Source of the DNA: Russula earlei
Lineage: Eukaryota; Basidiomycota; Agaricomycetes; Russulales; Russulaceae
NCBI GenBank assembly: GCA_025769875.1
Contig: JAGFNK010000038.1
Location: forward strand, 1-64,000
Direction of reading: 5' to 3'
DNA length: 64,000 bases
This document shows positions 34,870 through 46,430 of this stretch, in pieces. Position 1 is the first letter of the stretch. Each line of letters opens with the position of its first letter. A model generated the notes under the pieces. The model worked only from the letters and a program-made list of their open reading frames with translations. It made no database searches and was not told the DNA's origin. The translations under genes and the position numbers were made by a program.

Positions 34870-35770
34870 TCATGGGCCTTCCTCCATACTACGATCATCC
34901 CCCTCGCCACCATCTTCTGCTTGCACCTCTTCCACTCGCACTCTCACAAGGTCATGGAGCCTTCCAATATTGCCCATAGGCACCCAAATGAGTGTGTCAC
35001 CTTGCCTGAGCCTCCGTGGAGATTTCAAGCCAAGGAATGTGGCAAACATACACCAAATCATATGCGTGCATCCTCACCATCCCTCCCTGACAGCCGCGAA
35101 CCGTGCTGACTCAAGTTATAAATCATTCTCCTGTTGATCCCACAAGCAGTTGCCGCAGCTCCATGCTTGTTGCCGCTGGTGGTCCCGGCGCCGGACGCGA
35201 GAGCACATCATCATGCCACCTCCCAACCTCAACCTCAAGGCAAAGCGTCCACTGAAAACTTGGATACAGAACCCCCCCTCTCGCCCCCACTCAATTCCTT
35301 CATGCCCCGGTGTCACCCTGAGTCAAGCAAGGCCAGTCCTTGTCCGGCTCCATGAACCCAAGTGTGTGCCCTTCTAAAGAGGCCCTTCCCAATATCAACT
35401 ACAATGAGCACGGACTCGTCAGATGAGGACGACCATGGCGGTGGGCTCCCAGCTTCTGGCCTCGTGGCACCCTGGGAGGTACTGCATGGGTTGGCTGATG
35501 TTGCCATTCAACGGGCTGCCAAGGCAAGTCAATGCAAACACCCTTTCAGCTTATTTCATTCTTATGCTGCCGTTGTAGGAGAGTGGCAAAGCAAGTGAAC
35601 TGCAAAGTCGCACGAGGTCACCTTCTCCAGACCCCAGGTCAAGACATCGACCATCCAAAAAATGGAGGGTCCATCAGATGCCATGGCACCCCCGCATCCT
35701 CAAATTCCCTGACGGTATGCAAAACCTCCTCTAAGCAGTCCTGTAAGGTGTCTGAGCCTGCTGACCGGGA
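34870..35770. other. CpG-rich scraps of unidentified genes
   Basis: The stretch is less CpG-depleted than its surroundings and has short open frames on both strands. Minus-strand 35061-34870 reads SPRRLRQGDTLIWVPMGNIG. Plus-strand 35400-35530 reads MSTDSSDEDDHGGGLPASGL. Plus-strand 35600-35700 reads SPDPRSRHRPSKKWRVH. None is recognised. They may be further captured exons like the neighbouring P450 pieces. Confidence 0.35.
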
Positions 35771-35923
35771 AACTCACATGCTGATGATGCCCTTTCTGCA
35801 CAGAAAATGCCAAAGAACCCAAGTCAAGGCTGGATGTACTGAAAGGGTGACATTTGCAGATGGCCAAACTCAAGAATTGTACTGGGATCTTGATCATCCA
35901 ATTGTTGTGAGTCAAGGCCAAGC

Positions 35924-36328
35924 TGTTATGAACCAAAGCCAGGACCTGGCCATATATTGTCCTATTCTACTCAAGAGAGACCTCTCTTGCTTTGCATCAC
36001 CAACACACTTCCATTTCTTGGGCTATCCCTCCTGCAGTGCAAGATATTGCTATTGGAAAGGCACTATAACATGACCAGGCACCCGTTTCCTAATCGGGTA
36101 ATCATCATGTGGCAGCCGCATGGCCACTCAGCCACCAAGAACCCGTAACAGTGGCATGAACTCCTACCTTTGCCTCTGCCTTCTGCAACATGTACCAGTC
36201 CCCATCTGGTACCTTCTAGTCATTTGGCTCGTCCTCCTGTTCCATGCTGCTTATGCCATGTACCATCTGTTCCAATCATTGCCCACCTGCTCCTGAGTTT
36301 TTAGTGATCAGCAGTATGTGTCTTGACA
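35924..36328 (+). mobile_element. LTR, family C, internally deleted (405 bp)
   Basis: Begins TGTTATGAACCAAAGCC and ends GTGTCTTGACA, matching both ends of the 827-bp solo LTR at 10697-11523 in opposite orientation. Its middle, including the TATA region, is missing. The flanks CAAGC (left) and CCAAT (right) do not form a clean duplication. It interrupts the transposase-like gene between DLDHP and PGWLNG. Confidence 0.82.
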
Positions 36329-36829
36329 CCAATGATGCCTGGGTGGTTAAATGGGATGGAGCAGATCATCTGAGAGTGTGGACTTTTGCCCAATGGTGGG
36401 CTGTTGGCCCAATGTGAAGGGTTCAAATGTTAAGTTGGCCGCATGAATTATTGTTGTCAAAGGCTGCTGCTATTCACACAACCAGATTGTGTTTTACAGA
36501 AATCTCAACTTGAAGAGTTCATGACATCCCATGGACACACCTGTGATTTCTACTCAACATATCACTGTGAGCTTAATTTCATTGAACAGTAAGTACTGGG
36601 GAGCTGCAAAATTCCAGTATCAAACATCCATGTGCACATTAAATGTTGTCAAGATGGAAAAAAAACATGCTTGCATGTCTGGATGACATTCATTCCTCTT
36701 CTTCAAATGAGGTGGTTTATTCCTTCCTAGCATTTGCTATCTCATTTTTTTGCTAATGCATGTCTACACACTACAGGTGCAGACAAGTGGGGATACAACA
36801 ATGTGATGTAGTGAGTCCAGGGACATGTG

Positions 36830-39097
36830 TGTGGGTTCATGACACTGCTGAGACCTGAGAGAAGAGAGAGGAAAGAGGAGGAGCAAGAGAAATTCCCAGC
36901 ACAAAGGCTATGTGCAAGGAGTGATAGTGAGCAAGGAGATAGATGTGCAAAGGGCAAGGCTGGTGAGGAGGAAGGGAAGGAAAGGCAAAGTCACAGCATA
37001 TCAAAGGTGAGCCAGAGAAGTCGAGGGACACAGCAGGTGTCAGTTTTGAAGATTCACAGAGACACACTGATGTAAGGGTTCACAAAAAGGAGAACTGGTA
37101 TTCCAAGAAGTGAACATTGTTGTTTATAAACGAGATGCAAACTATGAAACAGGGACATTTGAGGAGAGGGAATATGAAAGGCATGAGATGTAAGTGGGAT
37201 GAGAAACAAAGCAAGCAGGTATGATGATGCTGTGAAATGAGGCCTGTGTGTGGAATCTGAAATGCACAAGGTGGACTAAGGTAAATGTGCTGTCATTGTG
37301 ATTTATTACTGATGCACTGTAGATATCACTCTAGGGTGTCAGCACAATGCTCCAGATAGTACTTCCATTATTTGGATCGATTTATGGCTTAGTCAGGTCG
37401 ATATTACAGGCAGGGGAGAAGTTCCCTTTGAGTCCTGTGGACATAAAGGTGCTAATAGGTCACTTATTTAACATGTGGTTGATCAGTAACAAGTGAATCT
37501 GACACCGGAGCTCAATGCGTTGGATGAATCTAAGGAGGACAACATGCAAGTGACAGCAAGATGCCAGCGAAGCATAGAGCTGGCATACAGACATGGCAAC
37601 TGAAGTACTTCTGTTTTGTAGTATAAAACTTGTCAATTCTAACATATGTAGACCCTAAGTCAAATCTCCTGTCTCTTAGTCTCATAGCCTCACAATCGCA
37701 GTCTCATTTCCCTCTCACAAGCGTTTGGAACGCTTACTCATAAAGGGGTCACAATCCTCAATGCATCGCATTCTTGTTCTTGCTTTTATCTCTCAGTTTT
37801 AGTATCAGTAGTATTATGCTATGAGATCATTGGTATGTGTTTCATGGTTCAATTTCTTTTGTATGTTTTCTGATTTCATTGTTCTTGACCTTGTGTTTTG
37901 GTGCCTGGACTCCCCTTGTCTTTCAAACTTTGTGTGCTCATCTCTTGCTCACTGTCCCTGTCCTCATCCAGCACTCAAGCATGCACCATTTCTTGTTCAC
38001 TACAGCACACATGCATGGACCATAAGACATGCAAAATTGTTGCAAAGGCACATGGCCTCAATGTTGACTCACCCACACAGCTATATGGCTAGCTTTGAAT
38101 TGCTTACAAGAGTACAAATGTGCATATTCCTTTGTGCCATCTCCTCTTCATCCTCACATCATCATTGTTGCCACCAGCATGCCACCCTTGCCCCCATCAA
38201 CCCTCGCCCTCATCAGCCACTGCATGCCCTTGCCCTCAATGCACTCACCTTCACCATGCACCAACAAGTCCTGACACACAGCTAAGCCCCATACCATGCC
38301 ACTGTCTTCATTGCCATCAGATTGTGTTGCTACTGTACATTTTGGTATACTTTTTCTCCCCTGTTACTAGTCTCACATTTTGTTAGTCAGAGATCTGCAT
38401 GCCACCTATGCATCCATTTCCCAGTGCCCAAGTGACCACCCACCAGCACTCTCCCTATCACCTGTCCAGCCTCTCCTTTGCATCATCTCCCACTCCTTGT
38501 GTTGTGACTCAACCACACCCCCCCCATCACCACACCTGGCCTTGGCCATCCTTCACAAATTGCCACATGGCACTACCACAGCCACTGGAGGCCATGACTC
38601 AATACCTTGTGTTGTCCAGCTTTAGTCCCCTTCTCACATCTAGATTTCCTTTCATATGCCTGTCTTTTGTGCCTTTCCTGTCCCTTAGCCTTAGTTCCCA
38701 CCTGTATATGCCCTTCCTAGTACAACTCAGTCCATTGAGAAGCTAGGGTAAGTTGTAATAAGATAGACTAGGGCCAGTTCCAGTGGAACTGTGACAGACA
38801 AACTCCTTTCATCCTTTGCCACCAACTGCATGCCTACACTACCTCCTCACACCTGATGTGAAGACCTCAACTACCATCTTGAATAAAGTTGCCCTGTTGT
38901 TTCCTTATCATCTGTGTGAACCTGAGTGCAGTTGAATGAACAAACACATTCTCATGTTCCTGCTAGGTGCTCCTCCTCTTTAGTGCTTCAGTCTTATGAA
39001 GTCATTTTGCATTTCCAGACACACTTCACTGCCCCATGGACTCAGATGTGCACTTCCTGATGAGGCTCCTTCCCAGCACATGACTGTGCTACTGTCA
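36830..39097. other. No recognised gene; C-rich low-complexity part
   Basis: 36830-37800 has short frames on both strands with no motif. 37821-38760 is C-rich on the plus strand and codes for Pro/Ser/His-rich peptides in two frames, like the gag-cassette regions at 7000-7720 and 25000-25800, but without a reliable alignment by eye. AATAAAG-like signals occur near 38883. Confidence 0.3.
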
Positions 39098-39259
39098 CAT
39101 GAGTCAAAAACATGATGGGGCTGCCTCAAGACAGCCCATGAGTACAACATGAGGGAAAAATAATAGATATAGAGATATAGACCATGATTTTCAGTTGTAC
39201 TTCATCTAATACACATGTGGAGGTGGCTTGAGTCCAGCTCCACCAATTCTCACTCAAAT

Positions 39260-39641
39260 TGTTGAGATAAAGAGTAACCGAGGCGTTGACACGTCAGCCC
39301 AAACTGTCTGGGCGGCCCACAGGCCTGGACCACATAAGCGTTTCAGCTCAGTTGCTGAAACGCGTATGATAACAAAATTGATAGTGTGATCTAAGACAAT
39401 TGGTAGCTAGCACATAGCAATCGTGAAAACAATTTGTTAGTTACTACAGATAAAATAATTAGGGACGCTCTCAGATACTTAAGAGCGTTGTACATACAGT
39501 AGATACTTCAGTTTCTTCTCACAGAAACTGAAGTAAGTACTTACTATCTCACAATCTTATCAGTAGCTGATTACGCATTGTAGTATCATTTTTATTAGAT
39601 CTATTACGATCTAATCTACCTTATCACTGCGCGATTCAACA
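39260..39641 (+). repeat. Copia 5' LTR (382 bp)
   Basis: Nearly identical to 43859-44295 apart from transitions, mostly CG here against CA or TG there. For example, GAGGCGTTGACACGTCAG corresponds to GAGGCATTGACACATTGG. Contains the inverted motif CAGTTTC...GAAACTG near 39508-39535. Confidence 0.92.
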
Positions 39642-39699
39642 GGTTATGGGCCCTGGCCACTACTAAATTCCCAAGACAGAAATCCACATGCAAGCTCAC

Positions 39700-42600
39700 A
39701 CAGTCTATCGACACATTCTCTCCCCTTCATGAGCCACTGTTCATCAGAATGACACCCCACACTTTCGGTATCCGGATCGAAGTTTTGACCCATGCGTCAG
39801 GGGTACTGATCGGATTTCTAACATCTGGCACGCATATTTGCTCCACTTGCCCAGATTGGCTTTATCACCCCATTTACCTAGTTGAATCACACGGCACCTT
39901 GCCTAATGTTTACTATCACCTATGGGGAACTCGCCATTCCACTACCATCTTGCCAGTCACAAATGTCACGAAAGAAATGGACATGTAACACATGCCAAAT
40001 TAAAGTCCGCCTGGGATGAATGTATTTATTGGGGACTAGGGAAAACAGTTGTAATGGAGTAGCATTATTGAGTGAAATCCAGGACTTGCTATGTACGGAA
40101 CGCAGTGCTCACATCATGGGCCAGTGCTGCACAAGTAAAAGTAAAAGATCAATATATATCATTGTTATAGCTGCCTGTAGCCGCTGCTCATACGTATGGT
40201 CTTGTGCTGGCCAATTGGACCACCTGTAACATGGCATTAAGAGAATAAAACAGCAGTGGTGACCAGACTCCTCCGAGTCAGCGTATGGTGATCACCCAGC
40301 TGGAATCAAACTCCACACTCCGCCATGACAGAAGGCGTGATGCAGGCATGACCCCCAGCCAAAATACTACTCGAAAACCACTCAATGGACCTCCATTTTT
40401 CTTTGCTAGAATGACATTAATGGCACTCAATAGTATAACTACAAAGTTTTAAATGGGGTTGTTTGAGCAGATACAGGGGAAAATGAAATCGGCAAGATGG
40501 TGGTGGAATGGTGAGTTCCCCATAGGTGATAGTATGTTCCCTCCTCAATCTTGATCACTCGCTTGGTCATCTCGCTTACTGGCCATTACCCCATCACGTG
40601 TCGCATTACAGTTACAGCTGATAGCCCCTCCAGCAATACTTCTTAGGACGCTGAGGGAGAACTCTTTTAGATGCACGCACTTCTGAAATATACATCCAGA
40701 TGGTCACATCGGCAGTAACAAAAATGACACTAAATTGTATAATTGCAAGCTCAAGTGGGAGGAACTCAAACGCGCATACGGCGGCGTCAGATCAATGTCA
40801 AATGTTCTACACATGGGCATCTCTTACACGCACATTCCTAGACGTTAAACGACACACATCAGACGTTCCCACGATTGCAACAAATGATGCATGGATCACT
40901 CTCCAATATAACCATTTATTCATATTGAATCTTCATTTCACCTCTATTCTTATCTAAACGTTACCCAACACTTACTCAGCTGTTGCGTCGACAAATTCTA
41001 GCCTCCGGTGCTCCGATGAGCCTTTCCCCACACGATCCAGGTACGGATCAGTAATGAAGATGATTGTCGGGCTGGCCTCTCCGCCTCACAAAATATAGTC
41101 ATTCTGGTAAAGACACACAATGCTACATCCGAGATACAATGCTGCTATTGCAATAAACTTGGGCACGCAGTCTGGACTACTGGAAGGAGAAGGCGATGAA
41201 TACAAAAGTGACAGGCACTGATGGAAACATCAGCGTGTACATAGTGGGCAATACTGCTCCTATCACCGAGGTATCAGACGTCTGATGAATATGAGATTCT
41301 GGGTTTCCCTTTACGCAGCAACTAGATCTTGATCGACTACGGAGCTCCTCATCATATTAGTCCATTCCGGACCCCCGACTTCATTATTTGCGCTCCGGCC
41401 TCCAGATCTATTACTCTGGGAGGTTATACAGTCATCAGACAGATTGGGACTGGATCTGCGTCCGTCCTGCTGGCCAGAAGGCCTTGGAGATATCCTTATT
41501 AACCCTCATAGACATTCTACATGTACCGAAGGCCGATCGATGCATGCGACTACACAGTGCGCACGCTACTTCGGAACGAGAGATGCATCACATACACTCA
41601 AGAGGGGTGTTCAAATTTACACATCAAAGATCGGAAGATCGCGCACAGCTGGCTGGAGAACAATCTATTGTGTATTAACTTCATAACTCCAGCTCTACAA
41701 GTGCAAAGAAGTGTCCTATCATTCCACATCCAGCATCAGCGCATGAGGCATATGTCCACATGCGCGTTAATCTATTACTGTGATTCCGGTACCTGGATCT
41801 CGCTTGACTTTACAGATCATGATCAGTTATCCTGTCCAGAGTATATATACACTCGGCAACTGAACGCTTCTTTTCTGGGTTTCCCCTTAGCGGTCGGATC
41901 CTTGGCTATAAGATTATCTACAGCACCTTAGCCGATCTGCTGCATGTGAGACCAATACAAGGCGCTAGCTATTAAGGCAATGTGTGCTCACATACTTATC
42001 AGTTCAATGAGGGATCATACACAGATTAACAATGCCAGATCTACCACAGGAGAATAGAGTGCCGGATAGATGGAATCGGACCCTTGAAGACAGAATGGGT
42101 TCAAAAGTTGCACGGCACTGGTCTCACTCTCAGGTTCTGGAGCTTAGTACTAAAGCTGCTGTCCATACTAATGATCGGACTCCATCATGCATTCTCTGTG
42201 CATGCACACTTCATACACTGTGAACGGACAGACTGACTCCGGTTGTCTCACAATTCCATCTTCTTTAGATGTAGGGTGTATGTCTACACACCTGACCATT
42301 GTGTGGTAGCACGACAAGCACATACTGCATAGCCAGGGGACATGTTACAGACACTGCTCTGCCTGCACAACTCTTGGTCCCTACAGGACCGGTGACATTC
42401 TCTGCCTTAATTTCACATGAACTGGATCATCGGCACTTCATTCCACGCCTCTGGAAACCCCATTAGATTCCCTCACACCACACTCACTATACCTTACCCC
42501 ACCTATACAGGCAGTTACACGCGTTCCACCATACCGTTTATGCCATCCTCACTCAGCATTATTGGGACAATTCATTGGTCCACCGCATCCGCTCTCAATT

Positions 42601-43760
42601 ACACATCTTGGGTCTTATTCGCGTCCATGTTCCAAATGTCTCAGAGGGACTGCACGCACAGATCCGAGAGGGCGCTTATCACATATGGCTCAGCTACGCA
42701 GAAGCGACCACTGGGCTACATATCGGGAAGGCACTTTATCGGATTTTGCCAATGAGTGGCAAGTTGTGTATCCATACATGATTGGCATGCTTGCGAAAAA
42801 TGGTCCCTGGGATCTTGTCGATCTTATCGGAATGGGTGTGCAGCATGCAAATCTTGGAGATTTCGCACACGTTTCAGTTGCACAGGGGTTCACCCAATTT
42901 ACAAGGCATTGACATTGATGAAACCTTCTCACCAGTAGCCAGGTCCGAGTCTTAGCAACTCTTGTTCAGCGTTGGATCGGGAGATCCAAGGACATCTTGT
43001 CGATGTTTGTCATCGGCTCACTGGGTGAAGAAGATTAGAATTATTTGGAGCAATCACAAGGTTTCATCACACCAAAAACACTTTTTTGGTCTTACACAGG
43101 CCTCTTGTACATGGGACCTGCATTCTCATGGAGTCCTTGGTGACTCGCATTCAACTTATCTCAGCTGTGTGCACACGCATTCTCATGTGGACATATGTCA
43201 TTGCCAAGACATGGGGGGATCCACTATCATTTTGCTCCACTATCATTTTGCTTCACATCCTCTCTGCCAATGACATCATTATCTTAGGCGACCCTTGTGG
43301 TCTCAACGCTCACATCTATGGGCGCAATATCTATCTTTGTCTACGCGCTATGAGTTGACAGATCTAGCCAAGATCACATCATACCTCGGGATCTGCATTA
43401 CACACGATTGCTCGGCTAACACAGACATCGATCAATCAAGGCACATCTCGGATTTCTTCAGGATGGCGGATTCCACTCCGCTTCTGTAATCTCGGAGGTC
43501 TTACCTTGGGATGGCGGACTTCCATTCCACTTCCGTATTCCGCTCCGTTCCGACATGGAAATCCATTTGATCAAGCACTCCGGAGTAGCAACGCCTATGG
43601 TGACTAGGCAATATATTAATGTTTTAACAGCAGCCTCCCCTATGTGCAGATCTGAACACTCTATAGATAGTCTCTCGACTCTGCATCCACATGCATTCAC
43701 CTTTCCTTTTGGAGTCTCTTGACTCACACAGCCTTATCAACTCACCCACTTGCTAATGGT
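39700..43760 (+). pseudogene. Copia gag-pol remnant
   Basis: Order of visible pieces: a gag remnant (39700-39910, 40535-40980); a zinc-knuckle-like CCYCNKLGHAVW (about 41139-41175); a protease-like LDYGAPHHISPF (about 41333-41370) with LHVPKADRC (41520-41550); the decayed integrase region (41900-42300); and reverse transcriptase pieces with WDLVDL, VAQGFTQ (about 42805-42905) and NDIIILGDPCGLNAHIY (about 43270-43320), where the family has a YADDI-type active site. RNase H remains follow to 43760. The frame changes many times. It produces no functional polyprotein. Confidence 0.8.
39913..40532 (-). mobile_element. Miniature (deleted) pogo element
   Basis: The ends CTATCACCTATGGGGAAC and the inverted copy are flanked by TA (39911-39912, 40533-40534). 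The first ~170 bp match the left end of the pogo element at 59901-60090. The rest (40090-40532) matches its right end (62775-63220) with about 90% similarity. The whole transposase core is deleted, so it depends on the full element for movement. Inserted in the gag region of the Copia element. Confidence 0.92.
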
Positions 43761-43858
43761 CTACCAAGATGCACGCATGCCACGCACGAATGCACTCCTT
43801 CATCACAGGGTTAGGTCTCATCTGATCCAATCTACTGACTGTCTAGATCATGGGGGGA

Positions 43859-44295
43859 TGTTGAGATAAAGAGTAACCGAGGCATTGACACATTGGCCCA
43901 AACTGTCCGGGCAGCCCACAGGCCCAGACCACATAAGCATTTCAGCTCAGTTGCTGAAACACATATGATAACAAAATTGATAGTGTGATCTAAGACAATT
44001 GGTAGCTAGCACATAGCGATTGTGAAAACAATTTGTTAGTTACTACAGACAAAATAATTAGGGACGCTCTCAGATACTTAAGAGCGTCATACATATAGTG
44101 GATACTTCAGTTTCTTCTCACAGAAACTGAAGTAAGTACTTACTATCTCATGATCTTACCAGTAGCTGATTATGCATTGTAGTATCATTTTTATTAGGTA
44201 AATATGACACAAGTAGTTTCTTCTCACAGAAACTGAATATCATTTTTATTAGATCTATTATGATCTAATCTACCTTATCACTGTGCGATTCAACA
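43859..44295 (+). repeat. Copia 3' LTR (437 bp)
   Basis: Longer than the 5' LTR by about 55 bp because of a local duplication around 44185-44250, where ATCATTTTTATTAG and the AGTTTCTTCTCACAGAAACTG block occur twice. Otherwise colinear with the 5' LTR. Confidence 0.92.
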
Positions 44296-44472
44296 CAAAT
44301 CTCATAAAAACAATGGGGCTGCCTAGCCCTCATTCAGGCGATTCAGGGACAATAAGTTTTATATGAATTGAGGCTGTTTTGAGGGAGATATTCATACCAC
44401 ATATTTGAGGGGGTTTTCTACACAGTTCTGGGTGGCATTGAAGCTCTGCCAAGTGCACTGAAAATGGCAATA

Positions 44473-44918
44473 ACTGGGCTAAGCAGTAGCACTATGGTTG
44501 GTTGAGTGATTAACATCAAAGACAGATAGTGATTGGCAATTGACTTGGCCATATGATGAGTTGCTGTTTTGGATAGGATGATGATAAGAGTTCTGTTTTT
44601 CTCAAGTGGTCACCTTAGAGGCAGTTACTAATCGGCAGATGAGTTGCCTGTGCTATGATAAATGGCTGCTCTTTCATAGGATGATATTTAAAGTTTTGTT
44701 GCTTCTCATGTCAAGGCTAATATGGGCCTTATAGATAAGATGGATTATATGTGGTGATGATTGTGAGATTATGATATACCTCTTCTCCATTTAAGCAAAA
44801 AAAGGGGTTCAAGCAAAAAAAGATTACACATGGAGAGAATGTTTCAAAGCACCCTGCTGAAGGCACACCCCAGTGAGAAAGCAAGACTATAATGTATAAT
44901 GGATCTTCTCTTTCTTTA
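44473..44918. other. No recognised feature
   Basis: About 450 bp between two long-TIR copies. It is AT-rich with no open frame of note, and contains a short direct repeat GTTCAAGCAAAAAAAG near 44800-44822. Confidence 0.3.
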
Positions 44919-45245
44919 TTGCCATTTTCAGTGTTCTTGGTGCGGCGCTTGTAACCACAAATTCAGGACAAAAACCCCCTTCAACATGCAAGGCAAATAT
45001 TTCCCTCATTTCTGCTTGAATTTCAATAGAACTTATATCCCCTGAATTGCCTCAATGAGGGCTATCTATCCCTATATGTTTCATGAGATTTGAGCAAGAA
45101 TTGGTGAAGTGACTCAGGCAGCCTGCACATGTATATTACATACATTACATCTAAAATTGATCATCTATCTTTCTTATTTTTCCCTCAAAGTGCACCCATA
45201 GGCTGTGTTGAGGCAGCCCAATAGTGTTTTTGACCCAAGAGTTAG
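44919..45245 (+). repeat. Long-TIR family, left-type copy F
   Basis: Begins TTGCCATTTTCAG directly after TA (44917-44918). It follows the family consensus through ATATTTCCCTCA, AATGAGGGCTA, GAGATTTGAGCAAGAATTGGTG, TTATTTTTCCCTCAA and TTTTTGACCCAAGAGTTA. It diverges strongly at TGTTCTTGGTGCGGCGCTTG. A DDE_3 transposase remnant starts immediately inside it. Confidence 0.8.
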
Positions 45246-45248
45246 TTA

Positions 45249-46430
45249 GTGCTTCTTTCTTTTCACATATCACTGTCACAACAACACAAATGTCCTTTCC
45301 TTATGCCACAAGAGCAGCTTCTATCTGATGATGCCCACTGGATTATCCTACACATGTCTTCCAGTCTGAATCTTGGTGATATCACTTATCACACCAGAGT
45401 TCCTTGTCATACCATACAATGCATCTTGACCAATTTCAAAATGTGTGGAACAGCCAATCACCCAGACAATTTATTCCAACCATCAGACTAAATTCTTTCA
45501 ATGCAGGAAGCACAAGTGAGTTCCCCACATTCTCTAATTATTCTTACAATTTACATTTTTCAGTTTCTTCAAGGCACCATCCTCCATACCCCTGATGCTT
45601 ATCTTAATGAGCTGAAAGATATTCTAAAAGAAAGGACTGGTGTGGACACATCATTGTCAACTATATGGCATACATACCCTCAGAAGGAGTGGCTTCACAA
45701 TAAAGAAGGTAAGTAATTTGACCTCAAGCTCACAAGTGCTGCTGACTTGCCACAGCTGAGCAAGAATGCCCGTGAGCGCAATGAGAGACTGCGCCTTTGG
45801 TATCAGCATACCTTTGGCACCACCTACATTGCAGACCAGGCAGTTTTTGTAGATGAAAGTGCCTTTGATTGCCAAACTGACATTTGAGGGCAAGCATGGG
45901 CAATATCTGGGAAAGCGGCCATTACGAAGGGCTTTTTTGTTTGAGGAAAAAGGTGTGTCCTGCAATCCAATTTTACACTAGACTGCTATATCCAATACCC
46001 AAATATCCGCTTCTCCCAGCCCTCTCATTCAATGGCATCATCTATAGCAAGCTGGTTGAGGGCTCTTTCACATCTGTACTATTCACCAACTTCATCTGAG
46101 GTGTCCTTTCAAAAATGAATCCCTTCCCTGGAAAGAACTCTGTCTCGACCATGGACAATGCCCATATTCACCAAAATCCAGACATACTCCAAATGATTAA
46201 AAAAAGGTGCAGTGTTATTCTCCTCATGCTAACCTACTGCTCATTGGGTATATATGATACACCATTGTTGGGCATCTGTCCTTTTTTACCTTGACTTGAT
46301 GATGTTCCCAATTGCTTGCTTGACTTTATTGATTGGAACAATACATACAATTATGAGTCAATATGGGATAGGATAGAATGCACCCTTGGAATGAGAACAA
46401 AGGTGAATGAATGCCATGAATAAATGCTGT
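45249..46430 (+). pseudogene. DDE_3 (IS630/Tc1-like) transposase remnant
   Basis: The N-terminal helix-turn-helix part reads DDAHWIILHMSSSLNLGDIT and CILTNFKMCG (45325-45450). A second DNA-binding part reads TGVDTSLSTIW (45635-45668). The catalytic domain follows: ARERNERLRLWYQ, YIADQAVFVDESAFD (first Asp, about 45827-45872), FNGIIYSKLVEGSFTSVLFT (46030-46092) and NSVSTMDNAHIHQ (second Asp, 46137-46176). The C-terminal Glu region is degraded but YNYESIWDRIECTLGM (46345-46395) is in the expected position. Stops and frameshifts break it. Its position just inside a long terminal repeat suggests the two belong together. Confidence 0.8.

Larger units (their letters stand above)
32780..36820 (+). 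pseudogene. Unclassified DDE-type transposase-like gene, split by a 2-kb block and an LTR
   Basis: Segments in order match a protein family common in mushroom genomes. They are an acidic N-terminal part (32850-33020); ARTIRWCVQKAREYEMKG (33175-33225); WLHNMGWQYGKKRNRMYVDGH (33411-33475); THDESTFYENDR (33650-33685); then DALSAQKMPKN (35780-35820), VTFADGQTQELYWDLDHP (35848-35900), PGWLNGMEQII (36340-36370), AQCEGFKC, and YHCELNFIEQ (36560-36590). HDES and N-F-I-E resemble the first Asp and the final Glu of the IS630/Tc1/mariner DDE fold, and that classification is inference. A foreign block occupies about 33786-35770 and an LTR occupies 35924-36328. Stops are frequent. Confidence 0.65.
39260..44295 (+). 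mobile_element. Ty1/Copia LTR retrotransposon, decayed
   Basis: LTRs at 39260-39641 and 43859-44295 begin TGTTGAGATAAAG and end ATTCAACA. The insertion is flanked by CAAAT (39255-39259, 44296-44300). After the 5' LTR comes GGTTATGGGCCCTGG (39642-39656), the usual place and form of a tRNA-derived primer-binding site. Before the 3' LTR is the purine tract ATGGGGGGAT (43849-43858). The internal region is 4.2 kb and contains a pogo-derived miniature element at 39913-40532. It is CpG-rich but full of indels. Confidence 0.93.
39098..44470. repeat. Right-type long TIR, split by the Copia element
   Basis: 39098-39259 plus 44296-44470 together equal the right terminal repeat seen at 21990-22364. They run from GAGTCAAAAACA through GGGGCTGCCT, ATGAGGGAAAAATAATAG and GGTGGCTTGAGTCCAGCTC to GGGGTTTTCTAC and GAAAATGGCAA, followed by TA (44471-44472). 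The Copia element with its CAAAT duplication interrupts it. No left partner was found upstream, so this is a truncated member of the family. Confidence 0.85.
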
